From Caprimulgus europaeus (Eukaryota; Chordata; Aves; Caprimulgiformes; Caprimulgidae), in the NCBI GenBank assembly GCA_907165065.1, contig OU015541.1, positions 12,205,001 through 12,269,000 on the forward strand: 64,000 bases of DNA, read 5' to 3'. Positions 14,430-55,519 of the stretch are shown here, piece by piece. Made by a program: the position numbers and the translations under genes. Within the stretch, counting starts at the first letter, position 1. Every line of letters begins with the position of its first letter. The notes below the pieces were generated by a model. That model ran no database searches, was not told where the DNA came from, and saw nothing but the letters and a program-made list of their open reading frames with translations.

Positions 14430-14625
14430 CCCACAGCCGCCGATCGCTTTTTCCTTTACCCTCCCTCATCCCACGTATCACTAAACTAATTTAATGTTAA
14501 AAACGAAGAATAAGAAAAACTTTTAAGTGGCCAATTGTTCCCGAAGATATTACCACTCGAAACTGCTGCCTGCCATCTACTGGCACCTTCCTCAAAATGC
14601 AGTCAGTTTTAAGCCAAAACCCCAC
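14430..14625. promoter_or_regulatory. Candidate conserved element around a CTCF-like site
   Basis: This is non-repetitive, non-coding DNA with retained CpGs (ccgccgatcgc, gttcccgaagat, actcgaaactg). It ends in the CTCF-like core listed separately at 14,571-14,583. It has no protein-like frame. Regulatory function is inferred from composition and the motif only. Confidence 0.25.
14571..14583 (-). promoter_or_regulatory. Candidate CTCF core site
   Basis: On the minus strand the sequence reads CCAGTAGATGGCA and fits the degenerate CTCF core CCASYAGRKGGCR at every position. The flank GGTG upstream also fits. The same 13-mer in the same orientation occurs between the two FAM83D copies at 56,083-56,095. 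Motif match is direct observation; binding is inference. Confidence 0.4.
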
Positions 14626-17235
14626 ATCTCTGAGAAAGCTTGCAGAGACAGATCAGGTTATTAATTGAAATAAGAAAAAACCCATCCAAGCCCTCAAGGA
14701 CAAAAGCTCTGCAGGTCTGAGAACAAACCAGAAACTGGCTATAAGGACAGCTTTTCCATATGCTGCTTACGTTCATCTTGCAACTTGTTTATTCTAAGTC
14801 TAGTAAAGGAACTTAGCCTTAACACTGAGTTGTACTGTTGACTTTCTTTACCAATTATTGATAGTATCGCCACTTGATAGACAATATAAAGTTATTAAAT
14901 TACAGTAATAAACACTGGTTCCAAGTTGCCTTCAATGAAATTGCTCCCAAGTGATGAACTAGACCGGTAAGTGACGCTTACCAGAATGATGGGATGACAA
15001 CAGCTCCCCATGCACATTGATGCTCTCAAAGGAGGAGACTCTGCAGGACTAGTGGAGAAAATGGACACAGCTAATTTTCTTGGTAAAGAAAGCAGCTGCA
15101 ACATGAGGAATGACTTTGACAGCTACATTTCAGAACAGAACCACCTTTCACTTCCAAAGACAGCATATTGTCCAGGTGGCTTTCACCTCCAGCACAGCAA
15201 GGTGAGTGGCTGAGCCCAGCCTCACACCACCTCTGCAGCACCGAGGCCATCGTGCCCGTGCTCCTGCTCCCCACCAACAAGCAGCCCCGTCTTCAGCTCC
15301 AGGACTGCCAGTCAGGGGTTTTATGATAAATGTCACAGAAAGGGGACAAGCACAGCAGTACTGGCTCAGCTAATTAATTCCCAATCAGCTCCTGGCAGTT
15401 GTTTCCCACCACCCCAGCCAGCAGCTCAGCAAGCACCTGCTCAGCAGCAATCGGGAGCCAGCAGAGCACTGAGTCACCGGGAACTGACCATGAGGAAACC
15501 CTGCACCTCCTTGCACCATCCCTGTGGATACCTCTGCTTCTCCTCTCCTTTCCCTCCCTCCTTCCCTAGGACCAAGGCTCCCAGCAGAACCAGAGAAGCC
15601 CAGCTCTCCCCTGTAATCAGAGCAGCTTTGCAGAATACAGTGGAACTACTGAAACATCTCCAGTGCCGTATGGCCCAGCACCCCTCAGGCAGAAACACTG
15701 CTCCAACTCCCTCCCCACTGCAGCACCTCTGTCCTGTGTCTCGTTTGCTGGAACAGGAACTGTTCACTGCTTGCACTTGCCCACAAGCCAGAAAAGATCT
15801 GAACCACCAGATCTCGAGTGAGTCACACAGATATCTGATTCTGATAAACTACTTTTTTTTTTGGTTTATAAAGACACATGCAACCAGACTCACCACTTTT
15901 TCCCAGTGCCTATCTGCAATGTGCTTATTATAAAACTAACTCAGCTTAGAAATAAGTTACATCACCTTACCTTGATGTACCTTTAGAGAACATCACTGTG
16001 TGTACAGCTCAATTACATATCCCATTATACAGGCATTTTTATCATAAAGCACCAAGAAGGGACAGTTACCTCTCCCTTACTTATTTTCCTTTTAGTCTTT
16101 TAATTACTGCTTTCTTTCTTCAGATTAAGTAGGAAGAGTTGTAACTGCCATCAGTTTATCAGAAGTATTTTTAATCTACAAGATGAGAAATATAGTTCAA
16201 TTAATATTGTCTTGGCTGAATTTTTATTCCAATTTAGCTTCACCTTACTCTATAACTGACAATATTAAAGTCATGAGTAGAAACACGGAGAGCGCTTTGG
16301 GATGGACTTCAGGAGTACAGCTGCTTTTTGCTCCCCCACAGTCATTTGACATTAATGGATTGTAAATTATAAATTAATTTTTAAAAAAAACCCAAACATC
16401 TGTCTCCTTGCCAGTGGTGGCATGACTTCTATTTCAAGCAGCATTTTGAGCCTAATCTTTTAATCTCATTCTGCAAAAGCCAGCTTTAAAATCCTTAAAC
16501 TGTTTCATAAACTCCTGACAACCATTTTCAGCTGACTCCAACCTCCCCCACAACAGCACACAGGCTGTTTATGCAGCAGAGAGCCAACAAGGAGGTTATT
16601 CATCTCCTTAATCAAAGTTTTTTAAAGCATAATGCTATGTACAAATCTAGCAGAGAGCTGTAGGCCAAAATTTTATAAAGTAAAGAGATTTTCAGGTCTT
16701 TTAAGTTTTGGGTCTCTGTCTTCAAACACCTTCAAAGGGTCCACATTTCAATGCAAGCAGTGCTTTCTCTCTACAGGCAACCTGAACCTGGATATTAAAA
16801 CACTTAGTCTTAGCCTGCATCTCTGGTATAAAGTCTGCTTGTTCTGTGTCTGCACCTCTGGCAACACCTCAGCAGTTTGTAAAACTGCTAAAAACACAAG
16901 TCTCAATTTCTGGGGTTTTTTTGTTTACAAAGACCCATTGCACTGATAAGAGTACAATCACCTGCAGCATGTTACAAAGCTTATACATCCTGGGTTCTGA
17001 ACTCAGTAGGAGTCACAATCATTCCAAGAGAAAATTTTGCAGCTGTACATCCAGGCAGAAGAACATCTGGAGAAGAGATTTCTCCAGAACCACCCAAAAT
17101 TCTCAGAACTGGCAAATGAAGTGGCCATCCCAGCCCATCACAATTGAGACCAGCACAGTACAACCACCCAGTCCCTTGGGAAGCCACCTGCTAAGGCTGA
17201 AGTGATGCATTCTCAAGCTTCCTTGATTCAATGGT

Positions 17236-17241
17236 TTTATT
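17236..17241 (-). terminator. Candidate DHX35 polyadenylation signal
   Basis: This is the first clear AATAAA on the minus strand that I found downstream of the DHX35 stop codon, about 1.7 kb past it. It would imply a 3' UTR of about 1.7 kb. Earlier non-canonical signals cannot be excluded. Confidence 0.3.
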
Positions 17242-18940
17242 TTTCTTAAGAATACTTCCAGAGGACAGAGAAACACGGACATTTTACAAGGCTTTGTATT
17301 CAGTTCTTTCTCTGATCCTTTAAGAGAGAAAAACCTGCAAATTGAATCTTTTTAGTAAGTGCCAATACTGCTCTCAGCTCTGGCTACGAGACAGTCCCTG
17401 CCCCAAAGAGCTTCCACTCTAGGAGAGCAATACAAAGGTGAGGCTCACAGGGGAATCAACAAGGAAGGTGACAGGGTTTGTCATGCTGCTGGTGCCATCC
17501 ATGGAGACTGGTACATCTTTTTGTGCTGGCAGTCAGGACACAGACACTGAACAGACCACACATTGCACGTGACAGAACACGTTCTCTCTGCAGGTGTTTG
17601 GAAGGGAGAAGATAAAGAAGCTCTCAAGAAAGTTGTCAAGGCAGTCCTGTGATGAGGAAGGCATTTGTTCTATGTAGAAATTTTTGCCTATTTACATACC
17701 TTTTTAAAAAAAAATAAAATAAAATTATTGTTAACATGCCCAAAACATTCATCAAAACAGTTGCCTTACAAAAATAAAGATTTCAAACAATGTGTTTCTA
17801 AAATAAATATCAATAGAGTTGAAAAAAATAAATACATGTATCCAAGCTATCTTGTTAAAACACAAAAAGGTTTCCTTACTGAAAAGCAGCCATGGAATCC
17901 TGATTAAAGCAGCAACTGTTTGGAGCATCCTCTTACTGTAACACATGAGGAGTCCCAAGAAGCAAGTAAGAAATTTGTAATAAAATAAATTTACAGAACT
18001 GTGGTCCTTATAGGAAAGTACAGACTGTTTTCATCTTTGCTGAATGACAGAGGCTAAAAAAATCAGTGTTCAGTGATATACCCCTGCTGAAATTTTCTGG
18101 CATCTCCAAGCAGTGAGAGGCTAACACCTTTTCTCTCATTAGGGACAGGAAAAAAAAAAAGAAAAGTAAAGCCCATCTGTGAATTGGATTGTTTGTGAAC
18201 ATGTGTGTACAGTCCCCTGATTGAGCAAAAAGTTAATCCTTCTTAAAAATACTGAGCTACTCTTCGTCCCCCTCCCCAAACAGCGACTCTCGTGTATGGA
18301 AACAAGACATTTTAACACGGCGCTACCCACAGAAGGGCTGTTACAGCACAGGGAGCCAGGGGCAGCTCGACCTCAGGCAGGAGACTCCTACTACTTGGGA
18401 GCACAAGCTGCACCAGTTTGGGATGGTCCAACAAGAAATCAATGTTTCCTTAGCAGCCCCTTGCATTTCCAGGGCTAGTTCACTGCCCTGAGCTCCTGCT
18501 GTCAGGAGCCAGTCTCAGTTTGGCCGGCAGTAGTCACAGTGCTCTAGGTGGCAGGAGGCAGGGTACCCTATTCCCCACTCTCATAAGGCAGCAGTACCAC
18601 TCCAGGAAATCAGGTTCCTTCTTGAAGGTTTCATTTTTTTTTTGTGGTCCTGTATGTCCTCTTAGTTTTTAAATTGTTTTTCTACCTATTTAAAAGGAGC
18701 AACATACCCAGGTTAACAGTGGTCGAGTAGACAAAGAATCAAGTGTCCACAAGGCAAGCTCTACATAGGTTCACAATGTACTGGTCATGCATAAACCCCT
18801 ACGGATCTTGGCAGGCATTTAAACATTTAAGTTGATGTAAGATGAAACTGCTAATGAACTGACTGCTGAATGGACTGCAGCCAGCTTGAAATCACCAGAA
18901 GGTTCTGCATTTGCTGTCACAAGACTGAAGTCATGTCCAA

Positions 18941-48588
<29,648 letters not shown>

Positions 48589-48800
48589 CTTGGGGTGAGA
48601 GGGCGAGCGGAAGCGGCGGCGCCCCGGCCCACGTGAGGCGCGGCCCGGTGCCGCGGTGCCCGGAGCGGGACGGGCCCAGGGTCAGGCCCGGGCCTGAGGC
48701 GGCACCGACCCAGCGCTGAGGGGCTTCTGCTGAGGGCAGCCGCCGCCGCCTCGCTGCAGGCAGAGGCCCGTTCCCGACACCGCAGCCGCGGAGCATTAAG

Positions 48801-50565
48801 TACCGAGGCTTTGGACATTTCCTTACGTTAACAATGCTGAGGAAACCCCCCTGAGAGTCTGAGCGTGACTGGGACCCGCCCTTCACCGCCCAGCCGAAAG
48901 AACACGAGTGAGATGGGTGTAACGCAGCCCCCCGACACTGCTGAAATAATGTTATCACCTGAGGGAGAACCTGGGCCTGAACGGGACTGAAAGAGCGCCT
49001 CCAAAAAGTCCTTGTCTCATTAATTAATTAAGCATCTCCACATGAAAGGTGTCTCCACACTATGTGCACCACAGCTGTGGCACTTCATACCAGACAGCTG
49101 AAGGACTAGAAAGAAAATAATTAACACTAATAGTTAATAGATCCAGCGGTGCCCTGCCACAGGGTCATTACAGCCCATGAAAGTTATTAGTGAATCAAAT
49201 TTAATGTAGCCTTTGAGTTAATTATCAGCTGGAGTAAAAAACAACAACAACAACAAAACACTTGTAATAATTTTAGTAATGCTGTCAAAAATTCATGCTT
49301 ATGGAAAAAAATCTAATTGCATTTTATATTCTTATTAATCATGCTTGTTCTTCATTAATAACACGCTAGCACTGTGGTTGTGGTGATTAACAGACCACAA
49401 TGCTGTACCTCCCTGGTCACTACACCTTTAGGTAACCACTTGGAAAAGAGGTTATTCAGTTATAATTAAAGACATTCTTAAAATTATAGCTGTTTCTTTC
49501 AATATACTTTTCCAATTAAGGTCCACTCTATAAAAAAAATAAACACAGCTCTTACCACAGTATTTTGCACCATCTATATATTAGTAACTTGATAAAAAGT
49601 CCTACTAATGGCACAAGGAAAGAGTTGTCTATTAAAGTAATGAGATGAATAACCAAGTTAAAAGTTTGTATTTAAGAAAACATATACAGATAATTATTGT
49701 GAAAATAAGACTGCACAAATAATATTTTGCATAGAGTACAACACTATGGTTTTTGTGTTTATGGAAAATATAGTTAAGAATAAAAATATATATTTCAAAT
49801 TTCTTTACATCTGGATAAAAGTTAAGAGTATTAAACATTTACATACTAGAAGAGTCAAAACTATTCCATTTCTTTGATTGTAAGTGCAGAAGAAAAAGGG
49901 CACAGATTAGCTGTATCCTAACCAGTACATTATTGAATTGTCCATAAAGACCACTTTTGTAAGCTCCAAACGTCCAATTTAATGTTGTCCTGCTGATGTT
50001 TAGCAGAGACCCATATGAAATTCCCCAGAGAAGTTTCAACCTCCCCTTTTAAAGCCCAGAACCCACAAAACACACAAGTATATACCTGAGTTTTTTGCAT
50101 TAGCCAGAGCCTCAAGAACAACTTGAGGAAATGGTGTACCTTTGATTTTGCCACAGCTGCTGTGGTTGGACTAACAAGAGTTTCTGCACTGGCAGGCTGC
50201 TGGAACTTCAGTGCCTCAATGTAAAACTGCTTGGGAGGAGGACAGTTTATTCATTTGAGGTTTTTTGGTTTTCTCCAGAAATTGATGGATTTAAAAAAAA
50301 AAATAATAATCAAGCTTGCATGAAACCTTAAAAATAAATGGTTCTATTTCTGACTTTCAAGTTGCTGCACCTCTGGTAGAAGTAAGGCTTTTGAGAAGTA
50401 GCAGCAGCTTCACAGATTTCAGATCTACTCAACTTTTCCCATAAGATCAGACAGCAGTAGCAACCATAAAGAAACCAATAAGTATATATAGTAATGCCAA
50501 GAAAATGGTCTCATTTGGCTCTACTACAAACATAGTAGGTTCTTAGGAATACTATCCCTTGCACA
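48801..50565. other. Intergenic spacer between DHX35 and the FAM83D-like copy
   Basis: AT-rich DNA with no gene-like frame. It holds a short ACA-repeat run near 49.24-49.26 kb and otherwise nothing recognisable. It separates the presumed 3' end of the FAM83D-like transcript from the DHX35 promoter. Confidence 0.6.
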
Positions 50566-50567
50566 CA

Positions 50568-50573
50568 TTTATT
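50568..50573 (-). terminator. Candidate polyadenylation signal of the FAM83D-like copy
   Basis: AATAAA on the minus strand about 0.7 kb past the stop codon, followed directly by a GT-rich run (tgtgtgc). A second AATAAA lies at 50,246-50,251. The first has the better downstream context. Confidence 0.4.
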
Positions 50574-51149
50574 GCACAATGTCCAACAATCCAAGTATTC
50601 TTACACTTAGAAAGAAAAGTGAATTTCCCATTTGAAATTCAATCATTGCAAAAGCCCTGTTCACCTGACACATTAGTGTAAAAAAAAAATGTACATCTGA
50701 GGGGCAGGAACATGGTACTGATCTGCTAGCTCCTACATTATGGGTACTCCAGTTCTGTGTCATGAATCAGTTGGTGGAGAGCTCGTGTAACACAAGACAA
50801 AGCTTAGACTGATTTCAGAGCCATACAGCAGTCCTGCTGTTCACCTTTAGAAGACCTTTAAGCCATATTATTTTCTATACCTAGATTCCTCAGGGAAAGA
50901 AAAAAAAAAAAGGTTTGAGCTCCTGAGCTAACACAGTGCTAACCCATCAGCTTAAAACACATAGGAATAGGAGGAAAAATGAAATTCTGACAGAATACTA
51001 GAAGTCAGTTATGGCTTTCCAGGTGTTTGGGGATTTTTTAATCTGAGCCTAAGACAATTCCATAATTGTCTCTGTTGATCTGCGTTATAGTGGTCTTCAA
51101 ATGAAACCACAACTTCAGTGTCAGTTCCAGGTTTGTTTCCCAGCTGCTC

Positions 51150-51329
51150 TCACAAACATTCTGTAAGAGGGTACTGGATTTTCCTGCAGTTCTGCTCCTC
51201 GCTCCGAGTGAAGGTGGAGTTCATCTCTACGTCCAGTGTGGCCTCATAACCAGCGAGCCATTGCTCTTTGTCACTGGAGGAGAGGCATGCATTGCATATT
51301 GGACACGTAGACAGCCTCCCTCGAGCCAT
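51150..51329 (-). pseudogene. Relic of the FAM83D C-terminal tail, out of frame
   Basis: In the +1 frame relative to the FAM83D-like exon 4, an open stretch of 59 codons overlaps and continues past the actual TGA at 51,271. It contains [13 protein letters not shown], resembling the [13 protein letters not shown] segment of the intact copy in the expected order. After its TGA at 51,150 the same frame stays open for a further 37 or so codons. I read this as the ancestral tail, disconnected by a frameshift. The similarity is modest. Confidence 0.45.
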
Positions 51330-51607
51330 GCAGACAGCTTCGCTTCCTTTTTACATTTCCTGCAAATGCTCTAAGATACAAAAACTCCATTCTCAGGAAC
51401 TTTTCCCTGGTCAAGTCTCTGGAAGCCACTGTTATCCTGACCAGCTGGTCCAACACCTTATTCTTCTTGCAGCTGGATAACTCCTTGAGGTTGATAGGCT
51501 TTGACCGTGCATAAAGAATCCGAAATTCCAGGTCAAAATGTGCAACTGCAGGGCCCGACAGGATCAAAATGTTACTGCTGTTTAGCTTCCCATCTGTCCA
51601 TGTAAAA
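51271..51607 (-). CDS. FAM83D-like coding exon 4 (premature end)
   Basis: Starts tgctag|T, completing Ser250, then [12 protein letters not shown] and [14 protein letters not shown]. It follows the family to about FLRMEFLYL, then diverges and stops at TGA 51,271-51,273. The intact copy continues for roughly 205 residues more. Confidence 0.85.
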
Positions 51608-54600
51608 CTAGCAAAGGAAGAGTTAAAATTCAGAGTTAATTCAAAATAAACAATAAACAAAGGATTAACTGAAAGTTTTCTTGCATCACATTTAGTTATG
51701 ATTGTTCTTATCATCCAACTGATGAGCAGTGTGCTCTTTTTCGGACACACTTTACACATAAACTATGATAAAAACAGTTTCACAGTGTGGCTGTTTTTCC
51801 TTTCCATGTAAAGAGACCATGTAAAGCAACAGAAAGAAATTGGCACTTGCCTGTAGGAGCCCGTTGTCACTCTAATGCCATCAATTAACATGAACTTTTC
51901 ACGGACTTTTCCAACTATTTTGGCACCCGACCTGGTGTAGTATGTGTTCCCTGTGATATTTCGAATTCTCATCAACTGTTAAAGAAATGGCAAATGTCAC
52001 GTGGATTTCAAACTTAAATAATTGCATTTAAAGGAGTAACACACAGCAACATCCATCACTGATGAACTAGCCAAGGTTGCTGCGCAGTGGCACAAAATTC
52101 ACCCTCTAGGACCCAAATGATAACTATGTCTTGCTTTAGCAGGCAAAGAGGTGGAATTAAGGGGCAAAGCCCTAAACTGAATGTGCAGGATGTGCCTATA
52201 AAAACTCCTAGGGAGTGGGGGGACTCAAGCTCCATGGATTCCCGAGAACCTGCTTCTCCATCAGCCTTCCAAGTCTTGGGGAGCCTGAGCAACTCCAGTC
52301 ATATTTTAGGAACTGGACATTCCTCCTGCATTTCCTTGAATACTCAATTAGTATTTGTGCTCAGAAAGCACCTGTAGCATTCACTTATAAAGATTTCAGT
52401 TTTCCTGTTAATTGCCGTTTTATGCAAGAACGGATAAATCTTCCACAAAAGAGCGAGAGCTACGTGAACCCCATTTTAAGTGGTGGCAGCAGGCATCAAA
52501 GTTCCTTCTTTTGATAGCTCCAAGATTTCAGACTTAAGAGGACCAACTCTCTATCCATACAAATGTGACCAGGCTCACCTTTTCCTGCTCAAGGTCAACT
52601 CCCAGATCCTTGCACATTTTCAGAAAGTGGGAAAACGAAGACTGATCTAGAAGGATATATGCTTTCACCTGCCGCTGGCTACAAGCTTCCAAGAGGTCTT
52701 TGAAGATATCAGTATCTGTGAAGGAATCCATAACCAGGGCAATCATCTGCAACAAGTTTCAGAAGAAATCATGAGGCTGTTTCCACAGCATCCCAAGGGA
52801 GATGGCACATGAGGAATTTGATTCTCAAATTAAATATTCACCCTCCCCCCCTTTTTTTCTGCTGGTTATGGAACACGGTACAGTCTTCTGTGACATGGTA
52901 TATTCTTCTGTTGTTCATGGGACTGGTGCAACATTTAACAGACATAAGAAAGAGAAGAGAAAGGAAAAAAATGCTTAGAATAAAGTTCTGTGAAGAGAAT
53001 GGTATTTTGGTAAAGGTGATTACTGAGTGCAGTACACTGAGGTACAGCAGACCCAATATACATCACCCCTTCACTTTGATCACTTATTCATGTCCCTGTA
53101 TAGCTAAATAGAAAAAAAAATCATTGAATTTATGGTCAGAAATAGCTGTTAAAGGTTATTTGCCCCAATTTTGTTGTTGCTTGACTGATTTATAGCTGAT
53201 AACATTTAAGATTTTTATTACCACATTGTAGAATTTCAGTTTTTATTATAATTTCAGCAGAGGACATTGAAACTGCTTTTGCCAGGATCTGCATCTTTTT
53301 TGGTTCAATAGGTATTAGCCTGAAAGCCTAATGCAGAAAGACACCTTTTCTCTATTTAATAATCAGAGTTCATCTCTAATTAGCAGCAACAATAGTTCCT
53401 GCATCTAGTCAGTAGCACGCTGCTCATAGTTTTTAATTAAGGTTACACTAAAGCCTTCCTTTTTTACTATATAACTTCACCTTCATAAAACAATTACAGA
53501 AATCTGAGTACTTTCTCCTTTCCTCCTACCTCTAGAGCAGCACCAACAGCTACGAAGGCAGAAGGAGATTTGACACCTCTCCAAAAACCTAAGCCAGCTG
53601 ATAAAAACATAAGTATTTTGCATGAGACATTTTGTTGTCAGTCTTTGGCTACATCATTAACTTCTGGTGTAACAGGAGCACTGAGCTGATCCCGGAGATG
53701 TTTGGGGGTGCTGGGAACATCTCAGAAGAACCAGAACAGTAGCAAAACAAACGTATTGCTTCTGGTTTCTTCCTCACTCTGAGCTATGGCAAAACCAGTT
53801 CCGTGTTAGACAAATTTGGTCTCCAATTCCTAAGCAAGAGGTGTTGTTTTCTTTTTTCTGAGAACAGTTGGCTTTTTCTCAAAAGCATTGCCTGAAAGAA
53901 AAGGTCAGCTTATTTCCCAAAGTCTTTCAAACTTTTCAAATATGAAAAGAAACAGTAAGAAACAACAACCAAAAAAAAAATCACTGGTGTCCACCTGTTA
54001 CATCTCACCTCTTAGTTAAGTTAAAACTGAGGTTTCTCTTCAAATTCATATTCTCAGGATATATCAGGCCACAATCTGATTATTCGCACAAGCTCCTGGA
54101 GTCAAACCTCCCCCGAGAGGCAGTAGCTGCCCTCGCAGGTCCTTCCCACGGACCGAACCCCACGGTTTGATCTGACACGCGAAGTGTCAGCACCGGCTGC
54201 TTGGAATAGCCGGGAGCGTGTTTAGGTCTTATCGCTCACGGGTGGCAATTCCCCGAGGGAGCTCAGCGAGTCCCGGAGAGCTCAGACTCGGTTTTTATTA
54301 GCGTGTGTGTGGGAAAATGCTTGTAAACAAATTAAAAAGTATTAATTTAAATATTAATTTACCCATTAAAAATTAATTTAAAAGGTGGTGGGGCGAGGGA
54401 GCAATAACAAAACAGCGTAGTATGTAAAATCGGGCGTTTATTTGGAAGCACACGAAGGAGGGAAGGTCGAGGCGGCTCTCGGGGAGCCGTGCGAGAACGG
54501 GGAGCGGAATGCGGGAGCGGGGTCTCCCGGCGCTGGGGGCGCGGGGCGGAGCGGGGCGCAGTCACTGACCTGCCGGGCGGAGCGGATCTGCCGCCGCACC

Positions 54601-55025
54601 GCCTCCTTGCAGCCGTAGATGCTCTCCCCGCAGCCGGGCTGGAAGTGGGCCTCCACCCGCGTCAGCCCGCGGAACGCGCCGCTGGCGAAGCCCGGCCAGC
54701 CCAGCTCCAGCGCCGGCGGCTCCAGGTCCGAGCGCTCGGGGAAGTAGGTGAGCGAGGAGGAGGCGTCGAGGGAGGCGGCGAGCGAGGGCTCGGCCGCCGG
54801 GTCCGGGGCCGCGGCGGGCGGCAGGGCGCCCCGCGCGATGGCCTGCACCTCGGGCTCCGAGAGGAAGGGCAGCAGCTGCTCCCGCCGCAGGAAGGCCCGC
54901 AGCGCCTCGGGGCCGCCCGCCACCAGCTCCTCCAGCGCCAGCCGCTGCGCCTCGCTGTACGGCCCGGGCGGCTGCGGCGGCCAGCGCCCGGCGCCCTCCT
55001 CCAGGCACTGCGAGGCGTTGGCCAT
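51271..55025 (-). CDS. FAM83D-like tandem paralogue, C-terminally truncated (361 aa)
   Basis: Four coding exons (456, 168, 125 and 337 nt) join in phase to 361 residues plus stop. The first three exons have exactly the lengths of the neighbouring complete FAM83D, and the splice phases are identical. The product is essentially only the DUF1669 (pseudo-phospholipase-D) domain. It retains F-D-L-E-F (274-278), the F-x-x-x-F motif that FAM83 proteins use to bind casein kinase 1, and Asp240. The HxK(x)4D motif reads RxK(x)4D (Arg233). The tail with dynein-light-chain-type TQT motifs and the KERQFH region is absent; its frame ends in an unrelated 40-or-so-residue tail. Exon 1 is about 97% identical to that of FAM83D, the rest much less. 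Intact splice sites and open frames argue for a living gene; expression is unknown. It could be a decaying duplicate. Confidence 0.85.
51851..51975 (-). CDS. FAM83D-like coding exon 3
   Basis: 41 codons plus two bases, [19 protein letters not shown] to IRVTTGSY. It contains REKFMLID, where the family usually has HEKF. The donor is the non-canonical AG|GCAAGT. Confidence 0.9.
52579..52746 (-). CDS. FAM83D-like coding exon 2
   Basis: 56 codons, [15 protein letters not shown] to DLEQEK. The acceptor is ttgcag|ATG and the donor AAG|GTGAGC. It is about 62% identical to exon 2 of the complete copy at protein level, far lower than exon 1. Confidence 0.9.
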
Positions 55026-55073
55026 GGCGCGGCCCGGCTCACCCCGGCCCCGCTCCGCGCCTTTATAGCGGCT
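54556..55073. repeat. Promoter/exon-1 homology tract, copy B
   Basis: This 518-bp segment aligns without a gap to 62,299-62,816 (constant offset 7,743). I counted 14 mismatches, 13 of them up to the last base before the ends diverge. Six mismatches cluster in one roughly 30-bp patch and four in another near the start codon. Identity stops abruptly 14 bases into intron 1 and 48 bases upstream of the ATG. Confidence 0.9.
54570..55025 (-). CDS. FAM83D-like coding exon 1
   Basis: 152 codons beginning [15 protein letters not shown], ending RQIRSARQ with donor CAG|GTCAGT. Kozak context GCCATGG. It has the same length as, and is nearly identical to, exon 1 of the complete copy. Confidence 0.9.
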
Positions 55074-55519
55074 CCGCGGGCGGGCCCACGCGCGCGAGGC
55101 TCTTCCACGCCTCCCGCCCGGCCCCGCGAAGCGGGAAGGAGCCGGCGGCGCCGCGCACCGAGGCTGTCCCGCGGGTGAGGAGCCTCCGCTCCGCCCGTCC
55201 CACCGCCGGCAGCGGGGAGGAAAGGGGCGCTGGAGCCGCCTCGCCCACGGGACAGTCACGGGTGGCGGAGCCGGCTGGGTCCCCCCCGCCCAGGGAAGCA
55301 GCCGCAGAAAAAGCAAACCTTGAATTAATGGGGGAGAGTAAGTGCAGCCCTCGACCTGCCCCCGGCCCCGATCGAGAGGCCGCTCCTAAGGTTGGAGAGG
55401 GCAAAGGGCCCTCCCGGGCAGGCGGCTTCGTGACGGGCTGCGCTGCTCACCCAGGGAGCAGGAGAGCCCCCGCCAAGAGAAGTGCTGCGTTAATCTCCAG
55501 GATCCAAAACGCCGAATGA

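Larger units (their letters stand above)
1..17230. other. Intergenic region downstream of DHX35
   Basis: No gene could be recognised in this 17 kb on either strand. Open frames are short or low in complexity, and none resembles a known protein or shows flanking splice signals with matching phase. In mammals the sequence beyond DHX35 is a large gene-poor interval leading towards MAFB, so regulatory DNA would be expected here. That expectation is inference. Specific stretches with unusual composition are listed separately: 3.84-4.12 kb, 5.01-5.10 kb, 6.93-7.64 kb and 14.0-14.6 kb. Confidence 0.7.
54430..55500. promoter_or_regulatory. CpG island of the FAM83D-like copy
   Basis: A GC- and CpG-rich block covering exon 1 and about 450 bases upstream. 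A TATAAA word on the minus strand (55,062-55,067) lies 37 bases before the ATG and marks the upstream end of the homology with the other copy. Antisense open frames in this island are compositional artefacts. Confidence 0.75.

Noticed and set aside
51271-51607. A hidden intron in copy B exon 4 that would restore the tail frame
   Set aside because: A good acceptor-like cctctcctccag exists before 51,274, but no donor of matching phase with a convincing consensus was found upstream. A frameshift is simpler.
54556-55073. Exon 1 duplication as an assembly artefact
   Set aside because: The copies carry about 13 fixed differences, distinct flanks, and each joins to its own intact exons 2-4, so a simple mis-join is unlikely. 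It is still worth a long-read check.
54489-55178. 229-codon plus-strand open frame opposite FAM83D-like exon 1
   Set aside because: Antisense shadow of a very GC-rich exon and island. The same shadow recurs at the other copy because exon 1 is duplicated.
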